NCBI RefSeq assembly: GCF_014643535.1
Contig: NZ_BMJQ01000003.1
Location: 454,502 to 518,501 of the forward strand
Source of the DNA: Aliidongia dinghuensis
GTDB lineage: Bacteria > Pseudomonadota > Alphaproteobacteria > ATCC43930 > CGMCC-115725
Length of the DNA stretch: 64,000 nucleotides
Reading direction: 5' to 3'
Shown here: piece by piece, positions 8,544 through 17,929 of the stretch
Position numbering within the stretch: position 1 is the stretch's first letter
How the letters are laid out: each line of letters begins with the position of its first letter
Notes under the pieces: generated by a model
The model's database searches: none
Told to the model about the DNA's origin: nothing
What the model saw: only the letters and a program-made list of their open reading frames with translations
Made by a program: the position numbers and the translations under genes

Positions 8544-10115
8544 TTAGCCGGCCGCCGCTCCCATGCCGCTGCCCCTGCCGTCCCCTGAAGCGCTCTCCGC
8601 CTCGCTGCCCGCGGCAAGGCGTTCGACCTGGGCCCGATAGGCCTCGGCGAAGTCTGCCCCGAACAGTTTCTGCAGATCGTCCTGCAGCTCGCGCACGATC
8701 TCGCCGTGCAGCGCCCTGAACAGGTCCCAATATTTCGCCTTGCGCGCCTGCGGCAGGATGCCTTCGAGGAGCGAGCTGCGCTCAAGCCGTGCCTCGAGCT
8801 GCCCGGGCTCGAACCGGCCGATCACCGTCTTGAGCGCCGTCTGCATGCCGGCCAAGACGGCCAGCTGGTGCGCCTTGACGTCGCCCAGCGCCTGGGTCAC
8901 CGCTTCGTCGACCGGCAGGAAGCCCGGCACATGCTGCAGCAGCATGACGCGCATCGCCTCGTCGACGCTGCCGGCGAATTTCAGCGGATTGTTGTCGTGC
9001 GCGCCCAGCATGGTGCGCTCGATATGGAACTCCTGCTTGGTCGATCCGCGCGCCGCCAGGATCTCCATCAGGCCCGGGACGAGCGCCGCCAGCATGCGGC
9101 CGACGCGCTCCATCACGGCGATGCTCTGGGCCTCGTCGAGTGCCACGCCGGTGACGCCGGTCGCCGCGAGCAGGGCCGCGACCGCGCCGCGATCGGCCGC
9201 CGTCGCCGGTGCCGCGGCTGATCGCGTCGGGTGAGGCGCCTGCGGCGCCGGCCGGGCGACGGGCGGCATCTCGAGCGAGGGCTCGTCGAACGCGTTGCGC
9301 ATCGGCTGCTCGACCGGAGCGGCTGCAGCTGGGCCCGCCGCCGTTGGAGCTTCAGGGGCAGGCCGCGCCGGGGCCGAGAAATCGAGAAGCTCGTCCCAGT
9401 CGTCCGGGATGTTGGGCGTTACAACCTTCGGCGGCGCGAAGAAGGCATTCGGGCCATCGACATGGTCGGCCTCTGAGCCGCCGACCCATTCCTCGCGCCC
9501 CGAGGGCGGGCCGAACAGGTCATCCGCCTCCGGCAACAGCGGCCGCTGGACCGGCGGATCGAGGAACGGGTCCGACCGCTGGTGGTCGGCCCGCTTGTGG
9601 TCCGTGAGCGGTGTATCGAACGCGGAAGATTGGAACGGCGTAAAATCTCCCGCACCGCCTGGCCGCCCCTGCCCGCTTGTTGGTTTGGGCTCGGCGCCGA
9701 AATCGGCCAGCAAGTCGTCGAACGGATCCCGCTCGGCCACCGTCGGCGGGCACGGCGCGAATTCGTCGCCGAAATCGGCCGTAGCCGCGCCCGGCTGCAG
9801 CGCCGTCACCTCGAACGCGTAGCCGCCGACCTGCAGCAGATCGCCCGGCTGAAGCGCCGTCGGCATGTCGCGCGGCAGGCGTTCCGGGCTGTTGTTCAGG
9901 AAGACGCCATTGGTGCTGCGGTCGATGACGACATAGCCCGAGCCCGACGCCTCGATCACGCAATGATTCTTCGAGAGCACGCGGCTCGGGTCGACCAGCA
10001 CCAGATCGTTGTCCGCGCCTCGCCCGATGCTGAGGCGCACGTCGATCTGCAGGCGCCGCGGCGGTTGCGCGCCCAGCGCCGGATCGGTCACCTGCATGGA
10101 AACGATCAAAGGCAT
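8544..10115 (-). CDS. tagH: T6SS FHA-domain protein TagH/Fha
   Basis: A 523-residue protein. The N-terminal FHA domain (about residues 15-100) shows SIGRGADNDLVL, LSKNHCVIE and STNGVFLNN, the phosphothreonine-binding loops. A long acidic/Pro-rich, poorly conserved middle follows (about 110-330). The C-terminal region typical of T6SS FHA proteins includes ALVPGLMEILAARGSTKQEF. In the threonine-phosphorylation pathway such proteins are phosphorylated and trigger assembly; the phosphatase and TagF genes downstream fit this. I placed the start at the ATG at 10115 (MPLIVSMQV). The frame stays open upstream to 10262 but that stretch does not look conserved, and no strong ribosome binding site decides it. 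Confidence 0.9.
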   Translation of the reverse strand: MPLIVSMQVTDPALGAQPPRRLQIDVRLSIGRGADNDLVLVDPSRVLSKNHCVIEASGSGYVVIDRSTNGVFLNNSPERLPRDMPTALQPGDLLQVGGYAFEVTALQPGAATADFGDEFAPCPPTVAERDPFDDLLADFGAEPKPTSGQGRPGGAGDFTPFQSSAFDTPLTDHKRADHQRSDPFLDPPVQRPLLPEADDLFGPPSGREEWVGGSEADHVDGPNAFFAPPKVVTPNIPDDWDELLDFSAPARPAPEAPTAAGPAAAAPVEQPMRNAFDEPSLEMPPVARPAPQAPHPTRSAAAPATAADRGAVAALLAATGVTGVALDEAQSIAVMERVGRMLAALVPGLMEILAARGSTKQEFHIERTMLGAHDNNPLKFAGSVDEAMRVMLLQHVPGFLPVDEAVTQALGDVKAHQLAVLAGMQTALKTVIGRFEPGQLEARLERSSLLEGILPQARKAKYWDLFRALHGEIVRELQDDLQKLFGADFAEAYRAQVERLAAGSEAESASGDGRGSGMGAAAG

Positions 10116-10282
10116 CGACGGGTTCTCGACCGATCCATGAAACCCAACGCCCGCAACTGTCCGACCTCGGACGGGTGCGACCGAACCGCGCCTCGTTCCC
10201 GGCCCCGCGACCGCAGAACAGGTGCAGAGTGTACTACCATGCGCACAATAGGCGCGAAACAATTCAATGGGTTCGCCCTATT

Positions 10283-11623
10283 CTACTGCAGTTCCCGGAT
10301 CGCCCAGAGCGCCATGTCGAGCCCCGGGAAATCGCCCGCGACATGAAGCGCCAGCCCGCCCGAGGCCTGCAGGATCTTCCAGTGCGGGCTCGACCGGTCG
10401 AGCTCGAAGTAGGTGACACCGGCATGATACGGGATCTGGCGCGGCGCCACCGGCAGCGGCCGGATGCCGATGCCGGGCAGCGCCGAATTCACGAGGTCGC
10501 GGATCTTCTCGACCGGCCCCAGCTTGACCTGGGACGGATAGGTCTGCCGCAGTCGCTCCGGTGGGATGTCGGCGCGGACTGCGAGCACGAAGCCCGCCGT
10601 CGCGAGCAGCTGCTTGTCCATGATGGCGGCGACATAGATGCCGTACTTGCGTTCCTGCAGGGGGATCGAGATGGCCGTCTGCTCGATGACGGCACTCAGC
10701 GATTGCCGGATCGAGCGGATGACCGGCCCGAACGTCGCCGTCAGGTCGTGGTGGCGATAGGTGCCGAACGCCGGCGGCCGCTTGCCCGGGGTCGTAAACG
10801 TGCAGAGCTCGCCCGCCAGCTGCACCGCGAGGCTGAAGAACGCCTCGGGATGGACCGACGGGCATTCGGTCGCATGCGCGAAGATCGGCTCGTAGCGATT
10901 GACCAGCTGCAGCAGCAGGAAATCCGCAATCTCTGCGGCACCCCGCGTGCCCGAATCCGAGACGCGCGCCGCCAGCGCCTCGCCGCGGTGATGCAGCAGC
11001 CCCTGGATCTCGGTCAGGTAGTTCGAAAGATTCTTCGAGACCTGGCAGTCGGCGACCGTCGGGATGTGGCTGTCGTCGAGCACGATCTGCCGGTCAGATC
11101 GAATCTCGACCATCCGGCCGATGGCGAGGCAGATGAAGCCGTTGCGGTCCATCCCATCGATCAGCAGGCGGAAGCGCAGCTGCCCGACCTCGACCGTCGC
11201 GGCCGACCGGTTGTCGGCATTGGCGTCCTCGACCGCCTGCTCGGCCACGACAAAGCGTGCGGCGGTTTCGAGCCCCAGCCGCCGATCGGCTTCGGCCGCC
11301 CCCGGCTGGTACACCGGCAGCGCCAGGTAGATCACGGCGTCGCGCGTCGTCTCCGGCGGCTCGAGCGGGATCGGCTGGTCCGCATCCTCGGGAATGGCGA
11401 AGGGCGTGCCGTCCTCCAGCACGCCGCGCGCCTCCTCGATCGCAAGCTTGCCGAGGCTGAGCAGCTCACGGTTGAACCGCAGATGCGTCAGGCCCCAACC
11501 GAACGGCCGGAGCGGCGCCGTCCGGCCCCGCACCAGCTTTTCCATGTAGCGGTCGGCCTGCTGAAAATGCTGCGGCCCGAGGAACATGCCCTCCGACCAA
11601 TTGACCTTATTGTCCCAGGACAT
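10283..11623 (-). CDS. tssK: T6SS baseplate connector TssK
   Basis: A 446-residue TssK/VasE protein beginning MSWDNKVNWSEGMFLGPQHFQQ, the family signature (quoted here as consecutive short motifs SWDNKVNW, EGMFLGPQHFQQ). TssK trimers connect the TssFG baseplate wedges to the TssL/TssM membrane complex. It starts 47 bp downstream of the tssH stop, whereas in many loci tssJ-tssK-tssL are contiguous; here tagH and tssJ lie between tssK and tssL. The 167 bp between the tssK stop and the proposed tagH start could hold an internal promoter, but I see no convincing -35/-10 pair. Confidence 0.95.
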   Translation of the reverse strand: MSWDNKVNWSEGMFLGPQHFQQADRYMEKLVRGRTAPLRPFGWGLTHLRFNRELLSLGKLAIEEARGVLEDGTPFAIPEDADQPIPLEPPETTRDAVIYLALPVYQPGAAEADRRLGLETAARFVVAEQAVEDANADNRSAATVEVGQLRFRLLIDGMDRNGFICLAIGRMVEIRSDRQIVLDDSHIPTVADCQVSKNLSNYLTEIQGLLHHRGEALAARVSDSGTRGAAEIADFLLLQLVNRYEPIFAHATECPSVHPEAFFSLAVQLAGELCTFTTPGKRPPAFGTYRHHDLTATFGPVIRSIRQSLSAVIEQTAISIPLQERKYGIYVAAIMDKQLLATAGFVLAVRADIPPERLRQTYPSQVKLGPVEKIRDLVNSALPGIGIRPLPVAPRQIPYHAGVTYFELDRSSPHWKILQASGGLALHVAGDFPGLDMALWAIRELQ

Positions 11624-11670
11624 GCCTCTTCCTTCCCCCGCCGATCCCCGGCATCCCTAGCACCTTTCGA

Positions 11671-14415
11671 TCAGTCGTAGGCATAGGTGAAGTCGCCGTC
11701 GGCCACGCCGACCTCGACCTTGCTGACCGGCCGTCCTTCGAGCATCCGTTCGAGGAAGGCCTGGCTCAAGGTCGGCAGCACCGTGTTGGTCAGGATCGCG
11801 TCGATCATGCGGCCACCGCTCTCAAGCTCCGTGCAGCGCGTCGCCACCAGCTTGACCACGTCGGGCGAATAGGTGAACGGGATCTTGTGGTTGGCCTTGA
11901 TGCGCTTCTCGATCCGGCCGAGCTGCAGCCGGATGATCGCCGCCAGCATCTCGTCGCTGAGCGGATAGTAGGGGATCGTCACGATGCGGCCGAGGAGCGC
12001 CGCCGGGAAGACCTTCAAGAGCGGCTCGCGCAGCGCCTTCGCCAGCCCCTCGGCATCCGGCAGGAGCTCGGGATCCTTGCACATGTTCATGATGAGGTCG
12101 CTGCCGACGTTGGAGGTCAGCAGGATGAGCGTGTTGCGGAAGTTGATGAGCCGGCCCTCGCCGTCCTCCATGACGCCCTTGTCGAACACCTGGAAGAAGA
12201 TCTCGTGCACGTCCGGGTGCGCCTTCTCGACCTCGTCCAAGAGCACGACGCTATAGGGCTTGCGCCGGACCGCCTCGGTCAGGATGCCGCCCTCGCCGTA
12301 GCCGACGTAGCCCGGCGGCGAGCCCTTCAGGGTCGAGACCGTGTGGGCCTCCTGGAACTCGCTCATATTGATAGTAATAACGTTGGTCTCGCCGCCGTAG
12401 AGCGCCTCGGCCAGCGCCAGCGCGGTCTCGGTCTTGCCGACGCCCGAGGGACCGCACAGCATGAACACGCCGATCGGCTTGTTCGGGTTGTCGAGCCCGG
12501 CGCGCGAGGTCTGGATGCGCTTTGCGACCATCTCGAGCCCGTGGCTCTGGCCGATGACGCGCTGGTTCAGCGTGTCGGCGAGCTTCAGCACCGTCTCGAT
12601 CTCGTTCTTGACCATGCGGCCGACCGGGATGCCGGTCCAGTCGCCGACGACCGAGGCCACGGCCTGCGCGTCGACGCACGGCAGGATCAAGGGGCTGTCG
12701 CCCTGCAACGTCTCGAGCTCCGTCACCAGCCCCTTGAGCTCGGCCAAGAGCGCCTCGCGCTCCGCCCCCTCGGCCGGCGCCACCGGGGCCGCGGCTCCCG
12801 TGGTGGCCGCCGGCTCCTTGGCCGCCACCTCGGCCGCGGCCGCCTCGAGCTTGGTCTTGGTACCCTCGACCGTGCCGGTCGAGCCGCGCAGCTTGGCGCG
12901 GAGCGCCAGAACCTTGTCGACCAGGTCCTTCTCGGTCTGCCAGCGCGCTTCGAGCCCCGCGAGCCGGTCACGCTCGGCGGCCAGCGCCTCGGTCACGTTC
13001 GTCTGGCGATGTACGGTGTCGAGCCCGATCGCGGTCTCGCGGCCGATGATCTGGAGCTCGGTCTCGAGCGCCTCGATCCGGCGGCGGCTGTCGTCGACCT
13101 CGGCCGGCACCGCATGCTGGCTGATCGCGACGCGCGCTGCCGCCGTGTCGATCAGGCTCACCGCCTTGTCGGGCAGCTGGCGTGCCGGGATGTAGCGGTG
13201 CGAAAGCCGGACGGCCGCCTCGAGCGCCTCGTCCAGCATCTGCACCCGGTGATGCTTCTCCATGACCGAGGCCATGCCGCGCATCATCAGGATGCAACGC
13301 TCTTCGGTCGGCTCGTCGACCTGGACGGTCTGGAAGCGGCGGGTCAGTGCCGGATCCTTCTCGAAATACTTCTTGTATTCGGCCCAGGTCGTGGCCGCGA
13401 CCGTGCGCAGCGTGCCGCGCGCGAGCGCCGGCTTCAGCAGGTTGGCCGCATCGCCCGTGCCGGCCGCCCCGCCGGCGCCGATGAGCGTATGCGCCTCGTC
13501 GATGAACAGGATGATCGGCTTCGGCGAGGCCTGGACCTCGTCGATCACCTGGCGCAGCCGGTTCTCGAACTCGCCCTTCATGCTGGCGCCGGCCTGCAAG
13601 AGGCCGATGTCGAGCGAGAGCAGGCTCACCTCGCGCAGCATCGGCGGCACGTCGCCGGCGACGATCCGGAGCGCGAAGCCCTCGACCACCGCCGTCTTGC
13701 CGACGCCCGCCTCGCCGGTCAGGATCGGGTTGTTCTGGCGTCGGCGCATCAGGATGTCGACGACCTGGCGGATCTCCTCGTCACGCCCGACGATCGGGTC
13801 GATCTCGCCCTTGCGCGCCTTTTCGGTGAGATCGACCGTGAAGCGCTTCAGCGCCTCCTGCTTGCCCATCTGCGCCGGCGGCATGGCACCGCTCGCCTCG
13901 CCCGGGGCGGCCGCCCCATCGGTCGAGCGCATCGCCTCTTCCGGCGAGCCGCCGGTGATCTTGCCGAACTGGGCCGTCAGCATATCCCCGCTGATCTTGC
14001 CGAATTCCTTGGAGATCGCGGTCAGCGCATTGCGCAGCGTCGTGGTCTTGATCAGGCCCACGACCAGATGGCCGGTCCGGACCTGGTTCTCGCCGAACAT
14101 GAGCGAGCCGAACACCCAGCCGCGCTCGACCGCATCCTCGACATGGACCGACAGGTCCGAGATCGACGCCGCACCGCGCGGCAGCCGGTCGAGCGCGTCC
14201 GTGATGTCTTTCGCGAGCTGCGAGGGATTGAGCTCGAAATGCTTGATGATCCGATGCAGGTCGGAGTCCGGCGATTGCAGGATCTGGTGCAGCCAATGCA
14301 CGAGCTCGACGAACGGATTGCCGCGCATCTTGCAAAAGATCGTGGCGCTCTCGATCGCCTTGTAGGCGAGGGGATTGAGCTTGCCGAACAAGGCGACGCG
14401 GCTGATCTCGGTCAT
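11671..14415 (-). CDS. tssH: T6SS sheath-disassembly ATPase TssH (ClpV)
   Basis: A 914-residue Clp/Hsp100 AAA+ ATPase of the ClpV type. The N-terminal domain (about 1-160) begins RVALFGKLNPLAYKAIE, as in ClpV. NBD1 carries Walker A GEAGVGKTAVVEG near residue 230 and FIDEAHTLIGAGG. A coiled-coil middle domain spans about 410-560 and includes an Ala-rich insertion near 500-525. NBD2 has GPSGVGKTETALALAE and VVLLDEVEKAHPDVHE. ClpV unfolds contracted TssB/TssC sheath for re-use. A ~70 bp gap separates it from tssG upstream. Confidence 0.96.
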   Translation of the reverse strand: MTEISRVALFGKLNPLAYKAIESATIFCKMRGNPFVELVHWLHQILQSPDSDLHRIIKHFELNPSQLAKDITDALDRLPRGAASISDLSVHVEDAVERGWVFGSLMFGENQVRTGHLVVGLIKTTTLRNALTAISKEFGKISGDMLTAQFGKITGGSPEEAMRSTDGAAAPGEASGAMPPAQMGKQEALKRFTVDLTEKARKGEIDPIVGRDEEIRQVVDILMRRRQNNPILTGEAGVGKTAVVEGFALRIVAGDVPPMLREVSLLSLDIGLLQAGASMKGEFENRLRQVIDEVQASPKPIILFIDEAHTLIGAGGAAGTGDAANLLKPALARGTLRTVAATTWAEYKKYFEKDPALTRRFQTVQVDEPTEERCILMMRGMASVMEKHHRVQMLDEALEAAVRLSHRYIPARQLPDKAVSLIDTAAARVAISQHAVPAEVDDSRRRIEALETELQIIGRETAIGLDTVHRQTNVTEALAAERDRLAGLEARWQTEKDLVDKVLALRAKLRGSTGTVEGTKTKLEAAAAEVAAKEPAATTGAAAPVAPAEGAEREALLAELKGLVTELETLQGDSPLILPCVDAQAVASVVGDWTGIPVGRMVKNEIETVLKLADTLNQRVIGQSHGLEMVAKRIQTSRAGLDNPNKPIGVFMLCGPSGVGKTETALALAEALYGGETNVITINMSEFQEAHTVSTLKGSPPGYVGYGEGGILTEAVRRKPYSVVLLDEVEKAHPDVHEIFFQVFDKGVMEDGEGRLINFRNTLILLTSNVGSDLIMNMCKDPELLPDAEGLAKALREPLLKVFPAALLGRIVTIPYYPLSDEMLAAIIRLQLGRIEKRIKANHKIPFTYSPDVVKLVATRCTELESGGRMIDAILTNTVLPTLSQAFLERMLEGRPVSKVEVGVADGDFTYAYD

Positions 14416-14485
14416 CTCTCAACTCCTACCGGCAGGTTCTTCCAAAAGGTTCCTGCTGTTTCGTGGCCATGGAGGGTGGGCAGTC

Positions 14486-15553
14486 TTAAGCGGCCCGCCC
14501 CAGCGGGTTCAGTTCCAGGTCTTGCGCATCGCGCGTCGGCGGCGAGGACAGGCCCCAGCTGGTCCAGCCGAGGCGGTTCCGGCCGCCGAGTTCGAACCGC
14601 GGGATCTCCTCGCGCCGGAGGATCAGCTTGATGTCCCAGGTGAGCTCGTCGCCCATGTAGAAGCGCACGAGCGGCACGAGCCGCGCCAGGCTCTCGCCGC
14701 CCGGCAGCAGTCGTTCATACTCTTCGAGGCTGAGCGGGCCGAACACGATGCGGAATTTGTGCTGGCAGCTCCAGACCCTGGCACCGGGAGCGGCCGACTG
14801 GCTGAGCGTGCCGCTGTCGGGCGTGGATCCCAGATGCCAGCGCAGCTCGTCGGGCAGCTTCATCCAGCCCGGCACGAATTCCTCGATCGCGACTGGCAGG
14901 CCGAAATAGCCGGCGAGGATCGTCTGCAGGCCGGCGGCCGGACGCGTCTGCGCTGCGAACAGCCCGGCATAATGCAGCCGCACCGCGTCCGGCAGCTCGT
15001 CCCGGTCGCGCAGCTCGCCCATGCCGAGGCCGAAGGTAGCGCCCAGGTAGCGGCCGAACGGGTCGTCGCCCGGCCGATCGAAGCTCACCGTCGGCTCGTT
15101 GATTGCCCAGGCCCGGTACATGAGCGACAGCATGCGGTGATGGAACAGGTCCATGAACCGCACCATGGTCGGATCGCCATGGTGGCGCTGCCGCTCGCGC
15201 GCGAACTCGGTCAGGTGCAGCGGCAGCGGGCCCTGCGGCCCGAACAGGCCGAAGAAATAGCTGGTGAGCCGCGGCAGGCCGCCGGGGCTGCCGGGCTCGA
15301 ACGCGGCCAGCGTCGCGGGGGCGGCGACCAGGTGCGCCTCCTGCGCCAGGCGCACCGGATCCTCCGCCGCATGCTCGGAAGTACCGATGCGCGGGCGGTC
15401 GGCATAGAGATTCTCGAGCCGGCGCAGCGCCTGGAAGAAGCCGAAGCGATACGGCTTCTCGGCCAGCGCCTGCATCAGCGCAAGGCCATAGAGCGCGTCT
15501 GGGCCAGATGGCGCTTCTAGGCCAGATGGCGTTGGCCGGGTCGTCTCTGCCAT
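14486..15553 (-). CDS. tssG: T6SS baseplate protein TssG
   Basis: A 355-residue TssG/VasB (ImpH) protein. It contains YRFGFFQALRRLEN near residue 35, LPRLTSYFFGLFGPQGPLP and FHHRMLSLMYRAW, all typical. TssG pairs with two TssF copies to form the baseplate wedge. The ATG at 15553 lies inside the end of tssF (37-bp overlap), which implies translational coupling. The overlap contains a short direct repeat (GGCCAGATGGCG twice), so the TssG N-terminal Pro/Ser-rich leader and the TssF tail share repeated DNA. Confidence 0.94.
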   Translation of the reverse strand: MAETTRPTPSGLEAPSGPDALYGLALMQALAEKPYRFGFFQALRRLENLYADRPRIGTSEHAAEDPVRLAQEAHLVAAPATLAAFEPGSPGGLPRLTSYFFGLFGPQGPLPLHLTEFARERQRHHGDPTMVRFMDLFHHRMLSLMYRAWAINEPTVSFDRPGDDPFGRYLGATFGLGMGELRDRDELPDAVRLHYAGLFAAQTRPAAGLQTILAGYFGLPVAIEEFVPGWMKLPDELRWHLGSTPDSGTLSQSAAPGARVWSCQHKFRIVFGPLSLEEYERLLPGGESLARLVPLVRFYMGDELTWDIKLILRREEIPRFELGGRNRLGWTSWGLSSPPTRDAQDLELNPLGRAA

Positions 15554-17394
15554 CGCATGATCTCGCCTCTGGTGACCGTGCGGAACACGGTCTCGGTGAA
15601 GGAGTTGATCGACACATATTTCGCGAAGAACCGCTCGAGCACGGCCGCGAGCAGGAAGCCGCCGGTACCCTCGAACGCCTCCTCGGCGCAGGTGAGCGTG
15701 ATCTCGAGGCCGCGCACGAAGGCGATCGGCCCCGGGTGGATCGCGCGCCGGACGACCGGCCGGCTCGTGACCGAGCGCACGCCCTCGATCTGCTTGCGCA
15801 CGCTGGGCTCGCCCAGGTCCGCATAGAGCGCCAGAAGCTCGCGGAACGCCGCTGCCCCCTCCTCCGCATTCTTGTCGAGCAGGCTCAGGTAGTTGAGCGA
15901 CAGATGGCTGATGAGGCGCCAGGTCGTGTCGCCCTCGGCGTGCGAGCGCCTGGGCCAGGTCGGGCCGGCGACGCAGCGGATCGTGTCGACCGGCGCGCCC
16001 AGCTGCATGGTGAAGTCGGTCGTCCCCTTGCCGACCGGCATCTCGAGCGGCAGATCGCGGTTCGTGCAGAGCGCCTCGATCGCCAGTTGCCGCAGGTCGT
16101 GCCGATAGGGCGCCTCGTCGGCGTCGACCAGGGAAATGAAGGTTTCGCTGCCGATGTAGGACGAGCGCGGGCCGCGTGAACGCTGCCGCATCGACAGCAG
16201 CCGCTGCTCGCGATGCACCGCGTAATAGGCGCGCCCCGGATCGCCGCCGCCGAGGTCGGTCGCCCCGAAGAACGGCCGGAATTCCTGCGTCACCTCGGTG
16301 CCGGCCGCGATGCCGCCGACCGACAGAACCCGGTAGACCTCGAAATCCATCGGCCGCGTCCGGTCGACGATGACGTGATGCTCTTCGGTCTGATCGGTGA
16401 GGTGGATCCGGTCGACGACCTTGGGGAACAGGTTGATGATCGGCGCGCAGAAGAGCGTGAAGTCGGCCGGCCCGATCGCGTGGTCGAGCCGCGTGTCGGC
16501 CCGCTTCAGCATGATGATGATGTCGATTTCGGTGTCGGCGCAGCGCCGGAAGCCCGGCGCCAGCCCCACGAGGTCGACGAACATGAAGCGGGCGGGACAG
16601 GCGAAATATTCGTGGAGCAGCCGGTAGCCGTCGAACGACTGGCCGCCGAACGGCAGCAACGCGTGATCCGGCTCGAAGCCCAGCGGCCGGACCGGCGCCG
16701 TGCGCACGATCTCCTGCCACGGCAACGGCCGGCTGGTCGGCCGCACCACCATCGCCTGGGCATGGGCGACGAGCGCCTCGTAAAGCCGCACCGACTTCTC
16801 GGAGACGTCGCCCAGGAACAAGGTCAGCCGGTCGAGCGGCAGCTTGTCGAACGGAATGCCGGCCGTGGTCCTGAGCCGGAGGCGGATCGCCGCCGGCGCG
16901 CCCTGGATCTCGCCGACGCCGAGCGTCGCGACGGCGCCGGGCGACGCCAGATATTCGAGCTCGGCCACTTCGAGCGGCCAGAGCGTCACGTCATGGCCGG
17001 TGCGGTACTCGCAGGCGGTCTGGTCGCCCTTGCCGAGCAGGCTCATGAGCGCCGTGCCGCGCGGGATCGGAAAGCCGTCCGCGAGCCCGCCTTCCGTCAG
17101 ATCCGGGTAGAACCGCGCCACCGCCATCGACGGCGTCGGCTGCAGGTAGTGCGGATAGACGAGGTCCAGGAGATGCTGGGTGAAACGGGGGAAGCGCGCA
17201 TCGACCTTGAGGCGGACGCGCGCCGCCATGAAGGCGAAACCCTCGATCAGGCGCTCGACGTAGGGATCCGCACACTCGAAGCTGTCGAGCCCGAGACGCC
17301 CCGCGACCTTCGGGAATTCCTTGGCGAACTCCCCCGACATTTCCCGGAAATGCTGCAGTTCCGTGTTGTAGTAGCGCAGCAGCTTCGGGTCCAT
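15517..17394 (-). CDS. tssF: T6SS baseplate protein TssF
   Basis: A 625-residue TssF/VasA (ImpG) protein beginning MDPKLLRYYNTELQHFREM, then EFAKEFPKVAGRLGL and DPYVERLIEGFAFMAAR, which are diagnostic. It forms the baseplate wedge with TssG and binds TssK and VgrG. The ATG at 17394 overlaps the tssE stop by one base (TGATG); a longer open frame upstream reads through tssE and is not real. It overlaps tssG at its 3' end. Confidence 0.95.
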   Translation of the reverse strand: MDPKLLRYYNTELQHFREMSGEFAKEFPKVAGRLGLDSFECADPYVERLIEGFAFMAARVRLKVDARFPRFTQHLLDLVYPHYLQPTPSMAVARFYPDLTEGGLADGFPIPRGTALMSLLGKGDQTACEYRTGHDVTLWPLEVAELEYLASPGAVATLGVGEIQGAPAAIRLRLRTTAGIPFDKLPLDRLTLFLGDVSEKSVRLYEALVAHAQAMVVRPTSRPLPWQEIVRTAPVRPLGFEPDHALLPFGGQSFDGYRLLHEYFACPARFMFVDLVGLAPGFRRCADTEIDIIIMLKRADTRLDHAIGPADFTLFCAPIINLFPKVVDRIHLTDQTEEHHVIVDRTRPMDFEVYRVLSVGGIAAGTEVTQEFRPFFGATDLGGGDPGRAYYAVHREQRLLSMRQRSRGPRSSYIGSETFISLVDADEAPYRHDLRQLAIEALCTNRDLPLEMPVGKGTTDFTMQLGAPVDTIRCVAGPTWPRRSHAEGDTTWRLISHLSLNYLSLLDKNAEEGAAAFRELLALYADLGEPSVRKQIEGVRSVTSRPVVRRAIHPGPIAFVRGLEITLTCAEEAFEGTGGFLLAAVLERFFAKYVSINSFTETVFRTVTRGEIMRWQRRPGQRHLA

Positions 17395-17924
17395 CAGGCC
17401 CCCCTGGCGCCGTTGGCGCCGTTGGCGTCGATGACCTTGACCGAGCCCAGTTCGAGGTCGACCTCGGTGCGCAGATAGATGCGCTGGGATACCGGCTGGG
17501 CCCAGAGCTCGCCTTCGATCTCGAACACGACCGCGTTGTGCGCCATCAGGTCGGGATCGATCAGCAGGCGGACCTTGAGCGTGTTCTTGAGGATCCGCGG
17601 CTCGAACGTGGCGATCACCTGGCGCAGCCGCCGTTCCATATCGCCGGAGATCTGCTGGAAATTGGACGCCGTGAGACCGCCCAGCGCCGGCGTGCCGAAA
17701 TTGACGACGGAATCGGCGGCATGCGGATAGGGATCGAGGTCCTGGACCGTCGCGAGATTGGTGCAGTTGAGGAGCCAGGCGAGATCGCGCAGCACACCCT
17801 CGCGCAACCGCCGGAGCGACAGCACGCGCTGGTCGCGCGACTCCTGCTTCTCTTCCGGCGCCATGTCGATCAGCCGGTCCAGCAGCGACGGCTGCAGGCG
17901 TTCCTGCTGGGTGAGCTCCGCCAT
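17394..17924 (-). CDS. tssE: T6SS baseplate gp25-like protein TssE
   Basis: A 176-residue TssE with a gp25/lysozyme-like fold. It opens LQPSLLDRLID and contains LRRLREGVLRDLAWLLN, YPHAADSVVNFG and RQVIATFEPRILKNTLKVRL; the EPR triplet is the conserved family core. It starts sheath polymerisation at the baseplate. The stop overlaps the tssF start by one base. The C-terminal end reads NGANGARGA, a short low-complexity tail also seen as a direct repeat in the DNA. Confidence 0.94.
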   Translation of the reverse strand: MAELTQQERLQPSLLDRLIDMAPEEKQESRDQRVLSLRRLREGVLRDLAWLLNCTNLATVQDLDPYPHAADSVVNFGTPALGGLTASNFQQISGDMERRLRQVIATFEPRILKNTLKVRLLIDPDLMAHNAVVFEIEGELWAQPVSQRIYLRTEVDLELGSVKVIDANGANGARGA

Positions 17925-17929
17925 GCCCG

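Noticed and set aside
10116..10262. N-terminal extension of the FHA protein
   Set aside because: Cys/Arg/Gly-rich sequence unlike an FHA N-terminus; the MPLIVSMQV start fits the family.
11887..14631. A 914-codon open frame on the plus strand opposite tssH
   Set aside because: It mirrors tssH codon for codon and gives an Arg/Leu/Asp-rich sequence without domains, as expected antisense to a high-GC gene.
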